64,000 nt of DNA from Flavobacterium sp. N2820 (GCF_025947285.1 NZ_CP110008.1:2805001-2869000); one strand, 5' to 3'. Shown: positions 44,129 through 53,715, counted from the stretch's first letter. The notes: generated by a model from the letters alone, not told the origin. Translations and numbers: made by a program.

Positions 44129-45241
44129 ATGAAAAATCCAAGATTCATAATTAGCGGAGGTGGAACAGGCGGACATATTTATCCAGCAGTTGCTATTGCA
44201 AACGAATTAAAATCTCGTTTTCCAGCCGCTGAGTTTCTTTTTGTAGGTGCCAAAGATAAAATGGAAATGCAAAAAGTGCCTCATGCAGGTTATGCTATCA
44301 AAGGATTGTGGATTTCAGGTATTCAACGAAGAATTACTTTTAACAACGCAATGTTTCCATTGAAATTAGCTTCAAGCATGTGGAATTCATTCAAAATTAT
44401 AAAAAGTTTTAAACCCGATGTAGTTATTGGAACTGGTGGTTTTGCGAGTGGAGCGGTTTTACGAGCGGCATCTATGTTGAACATTCCAACAGTAATTCAA
44501 GAGCAAAATTCATATCCTGGAATTACCAATAAATTATTAGCAAAAAGAGCACATAAAATTTGTGTAGCTTACGAAAATTTGGAACGATTTTTTCCAAAAG
44601 ATAAAATGATTTTAACAGGAAATCCAGTGCGTCAAGATTTAATTGAAGCTGCTGATAAAAAGGAAGCAATTGCCTATTTTAATTTAGACGCGAATAAAAA
44701 AACATTACTAGTTTTAGGCGGAAGTTTAGGTGCTAGAAGAATCAATCAATTAATTGAAAAAGAGTTGGATTTTTTACTGAGCCAAAACATTCAAATTATT
44801 TGGCAATGCGGAAAATTATATTTCGACGAATATAAAAAGTATAACGATAAAAGCCCCTCTGTTGGAGGGGTTGGGGAGGCTGTTCAAGTGGTAGCTTTTA
44901 TTGATAGAATGGATTTGGTTTATGCAGCTGCCGATGTTGTAATTTCACGTTCAGGAGCATCATCTGTTTCGGAATTGTGTATTGTGGGAAAACCAACAAT
45001 TTTTATTCCATCACCAAACGTAGCTGAAGATCATCAAACTAAAAACGCTAAAGCAATTTCAGATAAAAACGGAGCCATTTTAATCAAAGAATCTGAATTG
45101 AATGAAAATTTTGAAAGAATATTTTCCGATTTAATTTCTAACGAAAACAAACAATCTGAATTAAGTCAAAGCATAAAAAAATTAGCAAAACCAAATGCAA
45201 CTAAAGATATTGTTGAAGAGATAATAAAACTAATCAATTAA
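44129..45241 (+). CDS. murG: Lipid II synthase MurG with a small inserted segment
   Basis: Transfers GlcNAc from UDP-GlcNAc to lipid I at the inner face of the membrane. The 370-residue protein has the N-terminal loop [16 protein letters not shown], the second G-loop [12 protein letters not shown] and the donor-binding region [16 protein letters not shown]. Residues 242-251 ([10 protein letters not shown]) are unlike the rest: they are Lys-free, Gly/Val-rich, GC-rich in codons, and encoded by a palindromic 30-base element (44852-44881). It sits in the linker before strand VVAFIDRMD. The insertion keeps the frame and the gene looks functional. Confidence 0.94.
   Translation: MKNPRFIISGGGTGGHIYPAVAIANELKSRFPAAEFLFVGAKDKMEMQKVPHAGYAIKGLWISGIQRRITFNNAMFPLKLASSMWNSFKIIKSFKPDVVIGTGGFASGAVLRAASMLNIPTVIQEQNSYPGITNKLLAKRAHKICVAYENLERFFPKDKMILTGNPVRQDLIEAADKKEAIAYFNLDANKKTLLVLGGSLGARRINQLIEKELDFLLSQNIQIIWQCGKLYFDEYKKYNDKSPSVGGVGEAVQVVAFIDRMDLVYAAADVVISRSGASSVSELCIVGKPTIFIPSPNVAEDHQTKNAKAISDKNGAILIKESELNENFERIFSDLISNENKQSELSQSIKKLAKPNATKDIVEEIIKLIN
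44852..44881. repeat. In-frame GC-rich palindromic element inside murG
   Basis: Thirty bases, exactly ten codons, starting AGCC and ending GGCT. The first part folds into a stem CCCCTC / GAGGGG around a short loop; TTGGGGAGGCT follows. Base composition is far richer in G and C than the surrounding gene. It resembles short intergenic repeats I recall from flavobacterial genomes, but this could not be searched. Confidence 0.65.
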
Positions 45242-45274
45242 ACAAATTAACAGTTAAACAATTTAACTAAAAAA

Positions 45275-46621
45275 ATGAATCTAAATCAAATACATAACGT
45301 TTATTTCATCGGCATCGGAGGCATCGGAATGAGTGCTCTTGCTCGCTATTTTCAATACATTGGAAAAAAAGTAGTGGGTTATGACAAAACACCAACGCAA
45401 TTAACTGATGAATTACAAGCTATCGGTTTAGAAATTCATTTTGAAGACAATATTCATTTAATTCCTGAAGATTTTTATGTAGAAAACACGTTGGTAATTG
45501 TTACGCCAGCGGTTCCAGTTTCACATTCCGAATGGAATTATTTTATAGAAAGAGAATACAATATAAAAAAACGTGCGGAAGTTTTAGGAATCATTACAAA
45601 AGACACGTATTGTTTCGCTGTTGCAGGAACACATGGTAAAACAACAACATCAAGCATTTTAGGTCATGTTTTATACGAAAGTGGTGTAGATGTAACGGCA
45701 TTTTTAGGCGGAATTGTCGAAAATTATAATTCTAATTTAATCGGTTCAGGAAAAACAGTTACGGTGGTGGAAGCGGATGAATTTGATCGTTCGTTTTTGC
45801 ATTTGCATCCAAATGTTTCTTGCGTAACTTCAATGGACGCTGACCATTTAGATATTTATGGTGATGCCGCAAGTATTGAAGAATCATTCAGAGAATTCGC
45901 AGCCAAAACACCAAGCGAAAATTTATACGTAATTAAAGGATTACCATTAGAAGGGAATACTATCGGAGTTAACAATGACGCTGATTTTTCAGCTCAAAAT
46001 ATCCGAATTGAAAATGGGTTTTATGTGTTTGATGTTAAAACACCAAATGAAGTAGTGCAAAATGTAAAATTTGGTTTGCCAGGACATCATAATCTAACCA
46101 ATGCATTATTAGCTTTTGCGATGGCGAAATCGTATGGTGTTTCCAATGAAAAAATTAGTGCAGCTTTAGCAAGTTTTAAAGGAGTTCGTCGACGATTTTC
46201 ATTTCAAATTAGAGAAGAAAAATTGGTTTATATTGATGATTATGCGCATCATCCAACCGAAATTAACGCAGTGCATCAGGCGGTAAGAGAATTATATCCT
46301 GGTAAAAAAATTATTGCAGCATTTCAACCCCATTTGTTCAGCAGAACGAAAGATTTTGTCGATGGTTTTGCTGAAAGTTTAAGCAAGTTTGACGAAATTT
46401 TATTGATGGAAATTTATCCTGCTCGCGAGCTGCCAATGGAAGGGGTAAATTCGACTTGGTTATTGAGTAAAATTGATAATCCAAATAAAAAATTAGTAAA
46501 CAAGGACCAGTTGTTCACTTCTTTTGAAAATTCAGATGCCGAGGTGTTCATAACTATTGGTGCGGGCGACATTGGTGAGCTTGTAAAAGATCTAAAAAAA
46601 GCGCTTCATGAAAAAAATTAA
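45275..46621 (+). CDS. murC: UDP-MurNAc:L-alanine ligase
   Basis: Adds the first amino acid of the stem peptide. The 448-residue protein has the N-terminal loop FIGIGGIGMSALARYF, the ATP loop AGTHGKTTTSS, the catalytic-domain stretch VVEADEFDRSFLHL with MDADHLDIYG, and the C-terminal DDYAHHPTEI. Length and motif order are standard. It overlaps ftsQ by 14 bases. Confidence 0.95.
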   Translation: MNLNQIHNVYFIGIGGIGMSALARYFQYIGKKVVGYDKTPTQLTDELQAIGLEIHFEDNIHLIPEDFYVENTLVIVTPAVPVSHSEWNYFIEREYNIKKRAEVLGIITKDTYCFAVAGTHGKTTTSSILGHVLYESGVDVTAFLGGIVENYNSNLIGSGKTVTVVEADEFDRSFLHLHPNVSCVTSMDADHLDIYGDAASIEESFREFAAKTPSENLYVIKGLPLEGNTIGVNNDADFSAQNIRIENGFYVFDVKTPNEVVQNVKFGLPGHHNLTNALLAFAMAKSYGVSNEKISAALASFKGVRRRFSFQIREEKLVYIDDYAHHPTEINAVHQAVRELYPGKKIIAAFQPHLFSRTKDFVDGFAESLSKFDEILLMEIYPARELPMEGVNSTWLLSKIDNPNKKLVNKDQLFTSFENSDAEVFITIGAGDIGELVKDLKKALHEKN

Positions 46622-47330
46622 TTGGCATACTATTCGATTGGTGTTAATCATTTTTGTAATGATTTTCCTTTATTCTTTCTCATCAAAGAGGAATAGTGAA
46701 CGTAAAATCAGTAAGATAGACATCAAATTTGAGTCAAATGAAAATATGTTTTTAACACATGAAATGGTTAATAACTTGTTAATACAAAAATTGGGAGGGA
46801 CATCATCAATTCAAAAAGATAAATTAGATTTGAATACTTTAGAAACTGTTCTCGATGATCACGAGATGATTGAAAAAGCACAAGTTTTTTCAACAATAGA
46901 CGGGCTTCTAAATACGCGTATTACTCAAAAGACCCCAATCGTAAGAGTTATTACTGATAATGATAGTTATTATCTTGATTCTAAAGGTGATAGAATGTCG
47001 TTGTCACAAAATTTTTCGGCACGAGTTCCGCTAGTATCTGGCGAAATTAGTATAGGAAACGAAAAACCCTATTTGTTGTTATTTAATGAAATCAAAAAAG
47101 ACGATTTCTTAAGTAAAAACATTACAGGTGCACAAATTATGCCTTCTGGTAATGTGGTGTTGACCAACAGAAGTTATGATTATAAAATAGCATTTGGGAA
47201 ACCAATAAATGTTGAAAAAAAGCTCAAGAATTACAAAGCATTTTTTCAACATGCTATAAAAGATACATTGATTAAAAGTTATAAAGAGGTAAACGTGATG
47301 TTTACACAACAAGTGGTTTGTAAGAAATAG
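46608..47330 (+). CDS. ftsQ: Cell division protein FtsQ/DivIB
   Basis: Single-pass divisome protein of 240 residues. A short cytoplasmic N-terminus and a membrane helix at about 7-24 are followed by a POTRA-like domain (SKIDIKFESNENMFLTHEM) and the FtsQ domain (DHEMIEKAQVFST, ITQKTPIVRV). It is slightly shorter than the E. coli protein. Position between murC and ftsA supports the call. Confidence 0.9.
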   Translation: MKKINWHTIRLVLIIFVMIFLYSFSSKRNSERKISKIDIKFESNENMFLTHEMVNNLLIQKLGGTSSIQKDKLDLNTLETVLDDHEMIEKAQVFSTIDGLLNTRITQKTPIVRVITDNDSYYLDSKGDRMSLSQNFSARVPLVSGEISIGNEKPYLLLFNEIKKDDFLSKNITGAQIMPSGNVVLTNRSYDYKIAFGKPINVEKKLKNYKAFFQHAIKDTLIKSYKEVNVMFTQQVVCKK

Positions 47331-47338
47331 TTAGCGTT

Positions 47339-48715
47339 ATGAACAAAGACAACATTGCAGTAGGATTAGATATTGGTACAACCAAAATTGTAGCAATGAT
47401 AGGGAAGAAGAATGAATACGGTAAGCTAGAAATCCTAGGAGTAGGAAAATCTAAAAGCTTAGGTGTTCATAGAGGTGTTGTAAATAATATTACACAAACC
47501 ATACAATCAATTCAGCAAGCAGTTGCAGAAGCTGAAAACGATTCAGGTTATAAAATAAACGATGTAGTGGTGGGCATTGCGGGACAACATATTCGTAGTA
47601 TTCAGCACAGTGATTATGTAAGTCGTCCAAAAGCAGAAGAAGTAATTGGAGATGCTGATATAGACGCTTTAATTGGTCAAGTGCATAAATTAGCCATGTT
47701 GCCAGGTGAAGAAATTATTCACGTGTTGCCACAAGAGTTTAAAATTGACGGTCAAGCCGAAATTAAGGAACCAATCGGAATGTACGGTGGAAGATTAGAA
47801 TCAAGTTTTCACGTGGTTGTAGGTCAAGCTGCATCGATTCGTAATTTAGGAAGATGTGTTAAAAGCGCCGGATTAGAATTGTCGGGATTAACTTTAGAAC
47901 CATTAGCATCAGCTGATGCAGTATTAAGTCAGGAAGAAAAAGAAGCAGGAGTTGCTTTGATAGATATAGGTGGTGGAACAACAGATTTAGCCATTTTTAA
48001 AGATGGAATCATTCGTCATACGGCAGTTATTCCTTTTGGAGGGAACGTTATTACAGAAGATATTAAAGAAGGTTGTTCAATCATCGAAAAACAAGCCGAG
48101 TTGTTAAAAACTCGATTTGGTTCCGCTTGGCCAGGAGAAAATAAAGACAACGAAATTGTTTCTATTCCAGGTTTAAGAGGCAGAGAACCAAAAGAAATTT
48201 CGCTAAAAAACTTGTCAAAAATTATTCATGCTAGAGTTGTGGAAATTATTGAGCAAGTATATGCGGAAGTAAAATTATATGGACACGAAGATCCTAAGAA
48301 AAAATTAATTGCAGGTATTGTTTTAACAGGTGGTGGAGCACAATTGCAACACATTAAACAACTGGTAGAATACATCACAGGAATGGATACCAGAATTGGT
48401 TATCCAAACGAGCATTTAGCAGGAGATTCAGATGAGGAATTGTCAAGTCCATTATATGCAACAGCGGTTGGTTTAGTGATGAATAGTATTAGAAATAATA
48501 CGAAAAGTGCTACACCATTCGTAGAAATGAAAAAAGATGAGCCACTAGTTGTTCATACTCAAGTTGTGATTGAAGAGCCAGCTGTTGAGGAAGAAAAAGA
48601 GATGCCAAAAGCAACTCAACCAACTAAATCTGAAACAACGGATGATAGAATCAAACGTTCGTTTTTTGATAAGTATATAGATAAGATTAAAGAATTTTTA
48701 GATAACGCAGAATAA
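47339..48715 (+). CDS. ftsA: Cell division protein FtsA
   Basis: Actin-like protein that anchors FtsZ filaments to the membrane. The 458-residue protein has phosphate-1 VGLDIGTTKIVAMIG, the 1C region (YVSRPKAEEVIGDAD), phosphate-2 LIDIGGGTTDLAIF and the adenosine motif VLTGGGAQLQHI. The C-terminus, after a flexible acidic linker, is the amphipathic helix SFFDKYIDKIKEFL, the membrane anchor. It is eight bases after ftsQ and eleven before ftsZ. Confidence 0.95.
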   Translation: MNKDNIAVGLDIGTTKIVAMIGKKNEYGKLEILGVGKSKSLGVHRGVVNNITQTIQSIQQAVAEAENDSGYKINDVVVGIAGQHIRSIQHSDYVSRPKAEEVIGDADIDALIGQVHKLAMLPGEEIIHVLPQEFKIDGQAEIKEPIGMYGGRLESSFHVVVGQAASIRNLGRCVKSAGLELSGLTLEPLASADAVLSQEEKEAGVALIDIGGGTTDLAIFKDGIIRHTAVIPFGGNVITEDIKEGCSIIEKQAELLKTRFGSAWPGENKDNEIVSIPGLRGREPKEISLKNLSKIIHARVVEIIEQVYAEVKLYGHEDPKKKLIAGIVLTGGGAQLQHIKQLVEYITGMDTRIGYPNEHLAGDSDEELSSPLYATAVGLVMNSIRNNTKSATPFVEMKKDEPLVVHTQVVIEEPAVEEEKEMPKATQPTKSETTDDRIKRSFFDKYIDKIKEFLDNAE

Positions 48716-48726
48716 AAGAAGATACT

Positions 48727-50700
48727 ATGTCAGAATTTGGAAACATTTCATTCGATTTACCTAAAAACCAATCTAACGTAATTAAAGTAATTGGCGTTGG
48801 AGGTGGAGGTAGTAATGCCATAAACCACATGTTTAAGCAAGGCATTAAAGGTGTTGATTTTATAGTTTGTAATACTGATTCTCAGGCATTGCAAAATAGT
48901 CCAGTACCCAATAAAATTCAGTTAGGTGTTAACCTTACTGAAGGATTAGGTGCGGGCGCAAATCCTGAAGTAGGTCAACAATCTGCAATTGAAAGTATTG
49001 CCGAAATTGAAAAAATGTTGGACAGCAATACTAAGATGGTTTTCATCACTGCAGGAATGGGTGGCGGAACTGGAACGGGTGCAGCTCCAGTAATCGCGCA
49101 GTTGGCAAAAGAGCGCGACATTTTAACAGTTGGTATTGTGACGATTCCTTTTCAATTTGAAGGAAAAGTTCGCTCTGAGCAAGCGTTAGCCGGAGTAGAA
49201 CGTTTACGTAAACAAGTAGATTCTTTAGTTGTTATCAATAATAATAAATTACGTGAAGTATATGGAAACCTTGGTTTTAAAGCAGGTTTCTCTAAAGCAG
49301 ATGAAGTATTAGCGACAGCATCTAGAGGAATTGCTGAAGTAATTACACACCACTACACACAAAATATTGACCTTAAAGATGCTAAAACCGTGTTGTCAAA
49401 CAGCGGAACAGCTATTATGGGTTCTGCAACAGCGGCAGGAACAGATAGAGCAAAACAAGCTATTTCAAGCGCTTTAGATTCTCCATTATTGAATGATAAT
49501 AAAATCACAGGTGCGAAAAACGTATTGCTATTAATCGTTTCTGGAACTGATGAAGCGAATGAAATTACAATTGATGAAATCGGAGAAATCAATGATTTCA
49601 TTCAATCTGAAGCAGGTTACAATGCAAACATCATTATGGGTGTTGGTGAAGAAGAAGCTTTAGGTGAGGCAATTTCGGTAACGGTAATCGCTACTGGCTT
49701 TAACATCGAACAACAAGCTGAAATCGTTAATACGGAACCTAAGAAAATTATTCATTCTTTAGAAGATGAACAAAAAATTGTTCACGAATTGTTGAATAAA
49801 ACCATTGCGAGTCTTCCAGTTAACGAGCCTATTTTTGAAACACCAATTGAAACAGAAGTAAAATCGGATATCATTAATCCAATTTGTGATGAAGTAGTAG
49901 AACAAAAAGTAGTTTTTACTTTAGAAGAAGAAGTAGAAGAACCAGTTTTTGAAATTCATACTCCTGTTGCAACTATTGATTTAGTGCCTACAACAGATTT
50001 TTTAAAAAATATTGATGTAACTTTTGAAGTAGTAACTGCACCAGCACAAACTAGATTCGAAATTATTACGCCTCAAATTAGAGAAATTGAAGTAAAAGAT
50101 CCTGAGTTTGTTGTTGCTAAAGACGATTTCAGTTTTTCATTGGACTTATTTGAATCTAAAGTTGAGAACAAAGTAGAAAATACAATTGTTTTTGATTTAA
50201 CAGAAGAAACACGTTCCATGGAGGTAAAAGATCCAATAAACGTAGTTCCTGTTACAGAAGTAAATCAAAATGGGATCATCAAATATTCGTTAGAAGATTA
50301 TTTAGAAAAAGAAAACGAATTAGTTGCTTCTAAGCCAATTGAAGTTGTTGCTGAACCTGTTGACGAGGAGTTAAACTTCACAATGAAAAAAGAAGTTGAA
50401 AAATTAGAAAACAATATTCAGTTTGATGCCGTTTCTCCATTAGAAATGTCAATCGAAGAAACATTAAAATTCAGAGCTGAAGAACGCAAAAGAAAAATGA
50501 AAGATTTCAATCACAAATTCAACAATAGCAATGCACATATTGATGAAATTGAGAAAGAACCAGCTTATAAAAGAATGGGAATTGATGTAACATCAACACC
50601 AGTAAATAATAATCAATCTCGTATGTCATTAGGAATGGATAGTAACGACGATATTCAACTTCGTTCAAACAATTCATTTCTTCATGATAATGTGGATTAA
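48727..50700 (+). CDS. ftsZ: Cell division protein FtsZ with a long C-terminal linker
   Basis: Tubulin-like GTPase that forms the division ring. The 657-residue protein has [11 protein letters not shown], the tubulin signature [12 protein letters not shown] and the T7 loop region in residues 1-320. A linker of roughly 280 residues follows, rich in Glu, Val and Thr, where most FtsZ linkers are 50-150 residues. The C-terminus has a Lys/Arg-rich helix ([17 protein letters not shown]) and a short end peptide [11 protein letters not shown], probably the FtsA-binding tail. It is the last gene of the cluster, with a terminator after it. Confidence 0.95.
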   Translation: MSEFGNISFDLPKNQSNVIKVIGVGGGGSNAINHMFKQGIKGVDFIVCNTDSQALQNSPVPNKIQLGVNLTEGLGAGANPEVGQQSAIESIAEIEKMLDSNTKMVFITAGMGGGTGTGAAPVIAQLAKERDILTVGIVTIPFQFEGKVRSEQALAGVERLRKQVDSLVVINNNKLREVYGNLGFKAGFSKADEVLATASRGIAEVITHHYTQNIDLKDAKTVLSNSGTAIMGSATAAGTDRAKQAISSALDSPLLNDNKITGAKNVLLLIVSGTDEANEITIDEIGEINDFIQSEAGYNANIIMGVGEEEALGEAISVTVIATGFNIEQQAEIVNTEPKKIIHSLEDEQKIVHELLNKTIASLPVNEPIFETPIETEVKSDIINPICDEVVEQKVVFTLEEEVEEPVFEIHTPVATIDLVPTTDFLKNIDVTFEVVTAPAQTRFEIITPQIREIEVKDPEFVVAKDDFSFSLDLFESKVENKVENTIVFDLTEETRSMEVKDPINVVPVTEVNQNGIIKYSLEDYLEKENELVASKPIEVVAEPVDEELNFTMKKEVEKLENNIQFDAVSPLEMSIEETLKFRAEERKRKMKDFNHKFNNSNAHIDEIEKEPAYKRMGIDVTSTPVNNNQSRMSLGMDSNDDIQLRSNNSFLHDNVD

Positions 50701-50729
50701 ATCTATAATAAACTAACCTACCCTATTAA

Positions 50730-50757
50730 ACCCGAAGAGCAATTTTCGGGTTTTTTT
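50730..50757 (+). terminator. Terminator after ftsZ
   Basis: CCCGAA / TTCGGG stem with an eight-base loop and seven T residues. It closes the dcw cluster. Confidence 0.9.
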
Positions 50758-50759
50758 AG

Positions 50760-50767
50760 TATCTTTG
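50760..50767 (+). promoter_or_regulatory. Promoter -7 box of the YqeY-like gene
   Basis: TATCTTTG fits TAnnTTTG directly after the ftsZ terminator, 44 bases before the ATG at 50812. Confidence 0.5.
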
Positions 50768-50811
50768 CACAGCGTTTTAAAATAATAAATCACAAACAAC
50801 AATTGTTATAT

Positions 50812-51261
50812 ATGAGTTTAGAAGTAAAAATCATGGACCACATGAAGGAAGCCATGAAAGCAAAAGATACAGTAGCTTTAGAAGCATTAAGAGCAATTAA
50901 ATCTGCAATTATTTTAGCAAAAACAGAAACAGGTGCAGCAGATGGTTTGTCAGAAGCTGACGAAATCAAAATGTTACAACGTTTGGTAAAAATGCGTAAG
51001 GATAGTGCTGAAATTTTTACAACACAAAACCGTCCTGATTTAGCTGAGCCAGAATTAGCACAAATAGCTGTTATTGAAAAATTTTTACCAGCACAGTTGT
51101 CAGAAGCCGAAGTTGAAACAATCGTTGCAAAAATCATAGCAGAAACAGGTGCTTCAGGTATTGCTTCTATGGGAAAAGTTATGGGGTTGGCTTCAGCACA
51201 AATTGGAGGTCAAGCAGAAGGAAAAGTTATTTCGGGAATCGTAAAGAAATTATTAGTTTAA
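50812..51261 (+). CDS. GatB/YqeY domain-containing protein
   Basis: A 149-residue helical protein of the YqeY family, related to the C-terminal tail domain of the GatB amidotransferase. The opening LEVKIMDHMKEAMKAKD, the central RLVKMRKDSAEIF and PAQLSEAEVETIV, and the C-terminal MGKVMGLASAQIGGQAEGKVIS are typical. The start at 50812 (MSLEVKI) is chosen over an in-frame ATG three codons earlier. A tRNA-Arg gene lies 81 bases downstream. A role in tRNA-linked chemistry is often suspected but unproven. Confidence 0.88.
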   Translation: MSLEVKIMDHMKEAMKAKDTVALEALRAIKSAIILAKTETGAADGLSEADEIKMLQRLVKMRKDSAEIFTTQNRPDLAEPELAQIAVIEKFLPAQLSEAEVETIVAKIIAETGASGIASMGKVMGLASAQIGGQAEGKVISGIVKKLLV

Positions 51262-51342
51262 AATAAGAAGGAAGAACAAAGATAAAAGAGAAAAGATTGA
51301 GGTCTTTATTCTTTCTTCTTTGTTCTATTTTGTTAAAAAAAA

Positions 51343-51416
51343 GGCTTCGTAGTTCAACTGGATAGAATATCAGATTTCGGCTCTGAGGGTTGGGGGTTCG
51401 AATCCCTTCGAGGTCA
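51343..51416 (+). tRNA. tRNA-Arg (anticodon TCG)
   Basis: The acceptor GGCTTCG pairs with CGAGGTC (two G-U pairs), the anticodon stem TCAGA/TCTGA encloses the loop TTTCGGC with anticodon TCG, and the T-arm holds GGTTCGAAT. No full CCA is encoded, unlike the two tRNA-Gly genes. It reads CGA and probably other CGN codons. It has no obvious promoter and may be co-transcribed with the YqeY-like gene. Confidence 0.88.
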
Positions 51417-51424
51417 CAAAAAAG

Positions 51425-51448
51425 CGTCAAGATTTCTTGGCGTTTTTT
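51425..51448 (+). terminator. Terminator after tRNA-Arg
   Basis: Seven-bp stem CGTCAAG / CTTGGCG (one G-U pair) with a four-base loop and T6, beginning nine bases after the tRNA. Confidence 0.8.
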
Positions 51449-51485
51449 ATTTCATAAAACACATTTTTTTACGTTATTTGTAAAT

Positions 51486-52355
51486 ATGATAAGCAGTCTA
51501 ATCGCAATAAATTTTGAAAATAAGCCCGAACTAATTTTAGGGGACTACATTGGAATTTTTTTTCTGATAACACCATTAGCTGGATTGTTTTTGTTTTTCT
51601 CATTTTATGTGGTTGAAATCATTTATTTACGTAATTATAAAAAACCTTTGGTGGTTTTTGCAAATGTTAATTTTTATCAATTAAAAGATTCTCAAAAGCA
51701 TTTATTGTCGCAAAATTTTCATTTTTATACACGATTAAAGCCTAAATACAAGCGTTATTTTGAACATCGAGTAGCCAATTTCATCAATACTTATGAGTTT
51801 GTGGGGAGAGACATCTCGATAACAGATGAAATGAAAGTTACTGTTGCCGGAACTGCAATTATGCTTACTTTTGGTATGAGAGATTATTTAAATCCATTAT
51901 TCCAGCGAATTATCATTTTTCCAGATATTTATTATTCAGATCAAACAGAAAATTATCATAAAGGAGAATTTAATCCTAGATTAAAAAGCATTGTTTTTTC
52001 GTGGAAACATTTTAAAGAAGGCATTGAAATAACAAATGATAATTTGAATTTAGGATTACATGAATTTACCCATGCTTTTCACATACATTCCTTAAAAAGC
52101 GAAAAAGCCACCTCTGTTTTATTTAATGAATCGTTGCAGAATTTGTTTCGAGTAGTATCTAATCCGCAATTGAAAGAGCAGTTAATTTCATCTGGGTTTT
52201 TACGTGATTATGCTTATGAAAACCAATTTGAGTTTGTTGCGGTTTTATTGGAATACTTTTTTGAATCACCACAAGAATTTAAAACTAAATTCCCGTCTAT
52301 TTTCTTGAAAGTCAAGCATATGATTAATTATAATGAAAATTATTTTATTTCATAA
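51486..52355 (+). CDS. MtfA-like zinc-dependent peptidase
   Basis: A 289-residue protein with an N-terminal membrane helix (about 19-42) followed by a soluble domain. HEFTHAFH supplies an HExxH zinc site (near residue 196), followed by NESLQNLF and then EFVAVLLEYFFESPQEF, as in the MtfA peptidase family. E. coli MtfA links to sugar-uptake control; the membrane anchor here is a difference and the target is unknown. The start at 51486 avoids reading through the tRNA and its terminator. Confidence 0.82.
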   Translation: MISSLIAINFENKPELILGDYIGIFFLITPLAGLFLFFSFYVVEIIYLRNYKKPLVVFANVNFYQLKDSQKHLLSQNFHFYTRLKPKYKRYFEHRVANFINTYEFVGRDISITDEMKVTVAGTAIMLTFGMRDYLNPLFQRIIIFPDIYYSDQTENYHKGEFNPRLKSIVFSWKHFKEGIEITNDNLNLGLHEFTHAFHIHSLKSEKATSVLFNESLQNLFRVVSNPQLKEQLISSGFLRDYAYENQFEFVAVLLEYFFESPQEFKTKFPSIFLKVKHMINYNENYFIS

Positions 52356-52433
52356 TTAAGTAAAATTGCTGACATCTATCATGTTTTTGCTTTGATTTAT
52401 TGAGTAACTTTATGTCAATAAATAATCAAGGTC

Positions 52434-52853
52434 ATGAAACAAAAGGTTCCTGTGTCAACAATAATGACAAAAAATGTAGTAAAGTTAAATTTATCAGATG
52501 ATTTAACAAAAGCTGAAATGCTATTCAAAAAGCATCATATAAGACACATTCCTGTTGTTTATAGCAATAAGATTGTAGGGATGTTGAGTTATACCGATTT
52601 GTTACGAATTTCATTTGCAGACGCAATTGACGACGATGAAGATGTTGTAGATACAACGGTTTATAATATGTTTACAGTTGAACAAGTAATGGCAAAAAAA
52701 TTAGTTTCTATTACGCCAGAAACAACTATTAGAGAGGCTGCAGAAATTTTATCTAAAAAAGAGTTTCATGCGCTTCCTGTTTGTGAAGGAGATTTATTAG
52801 TGGGAATTGTAACTACAACCGATTTAATAAAATATTTGATTGAGCAATATTAA
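52434..52853 (+). CDS. CBS domain-pair protein
   Basis: Soluble 139-residue protein made of two CBS domains. The first (about 3-62) includes PVSTIMTKNVVKLNLSDDL and HIRHIPVVY; the second (about 75-138) includes VEQVMAKKLVSITPETTI and FHALPVCEG. Together they form one Bateman module that normally senses adenine nucleotides. No enzyme or channel domain is fused, so it probably acts on a partner. It converges with rpe and shares a terminator with it. Confidence 0.9.
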   Translation: MKQKVPVSTIMTKNVVKLNLSDDLTKAEMLFKKHHIRHIPVVYSNKIVGMLSYTDLLRISFADAIDDDEDVVDTTVYNMFTVEQVMAKKLVSITPETTIREAAEILSKKEFHALPVCEGDLLVGIVTTTDLIKYLIEQY

Positions 52854-52889
52854 AAAATCTGACAGGAATTTTCAGACCTGTCAGATTTT
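52854..52889. terminator. Bidirectional terminator between the CBS gene and rpe
   Basis: A perfect 13-bp stem (AAAATCTGACAGG / CCTGTCAGATTTT) with a ten-base loop lies between two convergent genes. Confidence 0.85.
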
Positions 52890-52912
52890 ATTATTTAAAA
52901 GTATGAATTGTA

Positions 52913-53572
52913 CTATTTTGTAATTGCTTTTAAGTCTGCAATAGTTGCAATGGGATTTTGAGCGCCAAAAACATAACTTCCTGCAACTAATACATCAGCA
53001 CCAGCATCAACTAATTGTTTAGCGTTTTTATTGGTTACACCGCCGTCAATTTCAATTAAAGTTGGAGCATTTTTTTTGTTGATTAAAGCTTTTAGTTTTT
53101 CAACTTTAGAATATGTATTTTCAATGAATGATTGCCCTCCAAAACCTGGATTTACACTCATAATACAAACCAAATCAATATCCTGAATAACATCTTCTAA
53201 TAAATCAACATTTGTATGAGGATTTAAAGCTACTCCAGCCTTCATTCCTTCAGCTTTTATAGCTTGAAGTGTTCGGTGTAAATGTGTACAAGCTTCGTAA
53301 TGTACGGTTAATATATCTGTACCTAATTTTTTGAATGTTGTGATATATCTATCAGGATCAACAATCATTAAGTGTACATCGATAGTTTTTTTTGCATGTT
53401 TGTTGATGGCATCTAAAACAGGCATTCCAAAAGAAATATTTGGAACAAAAACGCCATCCATAATATCAATATGAAACCAATCCGCTTCACTAGTATTAAT
53501 CATTTCGATATCGCGTTGTAAATTTGCAAAATCAGCAGCAAGAACTGATGGAGCAATAAGTGTGTTTTTCAT
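52913..53572 (-). CDS. rpe: Ribulose-phosphate 3-epimerase
   Basis: Interconverts ribulose 5-phosphate and xylulose 5-phosphate in the pentose phosphate pathway. The 219-residue TIM barrel opens with IAPSVLAADFANL. It has the metal and catalytic sites HIDIMDGVFVPNISFG, DVHLMI, SVNPGFGGQSF and EIDGGV, with the Asp and His residues in place, and GADVLVAGSYVFG for phosphate binding. Length is normal. A full promoter lies upstream. Confidence 0.95.
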   Translation of the reverse strand: MKNTLIAPSVLAADFANLQRDIEMINTSEADWFHIDIMDGVFVPNISFGMPVLDAINKHAKKTIDVHLMIVDPDRYITTFKKLGTDILTVHYEACTHLHRTLQAIKAEGMKAGVALNPHTNVDLLEDVIQDIDLVCIMSVNPGFGGQSFIENTYSKVEKLKALINKKNAPTLIEIDGGVTNKNAKQLVDAGADVLVAGSYVFGAQNPIATIADLKAITK

Positions 53573-53601
53573 GTTGTGTTATTGTAGCTATGTTGTTTTG
53601 G

Positions 53602-53609
53602 CAAAGGTA
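53602..53609 (-). promoter_or_regulatory. Promoter of rpe
   Basis: TACCTTTG on the minus strand with a TTG 18 bases upstream (53628-53630), a full match to the flavobacterial promoter consensus, 29 bases before the ATG. Confidence 0.7.
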
Positions 53610-53690
53610 CAATAATTTAAAATATTCCAAGTTTAAAAATGTTGGACAATGAATTGGGAATGTTTCATTTTGTAGTTTTTGTAAAAAATA

Positions 53691-53715
53691 AAACTCCGGT
53701 AATCAGCCGGAGTTT
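53691..53715 (-). terminator. Terminator after rpoD
   Basis: AAACTCCGG / CCGGAGTTT stem with a seven-base loop and a T-rich tail on the minus strand, 55 bases beyond the rpoD stop. Confidence 0.85.

Noticed and set aside
44852..44881. Insertion sequence in murG
   Set aside because: Too short, no transposase, frame kept; a small palindromic repeat fits better.
50790..51137. Minus-strand open frame opposite the YqeY-like gene
   Set aside because: Shadow of a well-conserved gene; rich in Ser and Ala as reverse frames of such genes often are.
51227..51430. Open frame on the minus strand across tRNA-Arg
   Set aside because: It covers the tRNA and the end of the YqeY-like gene; typical tRNA shadow.
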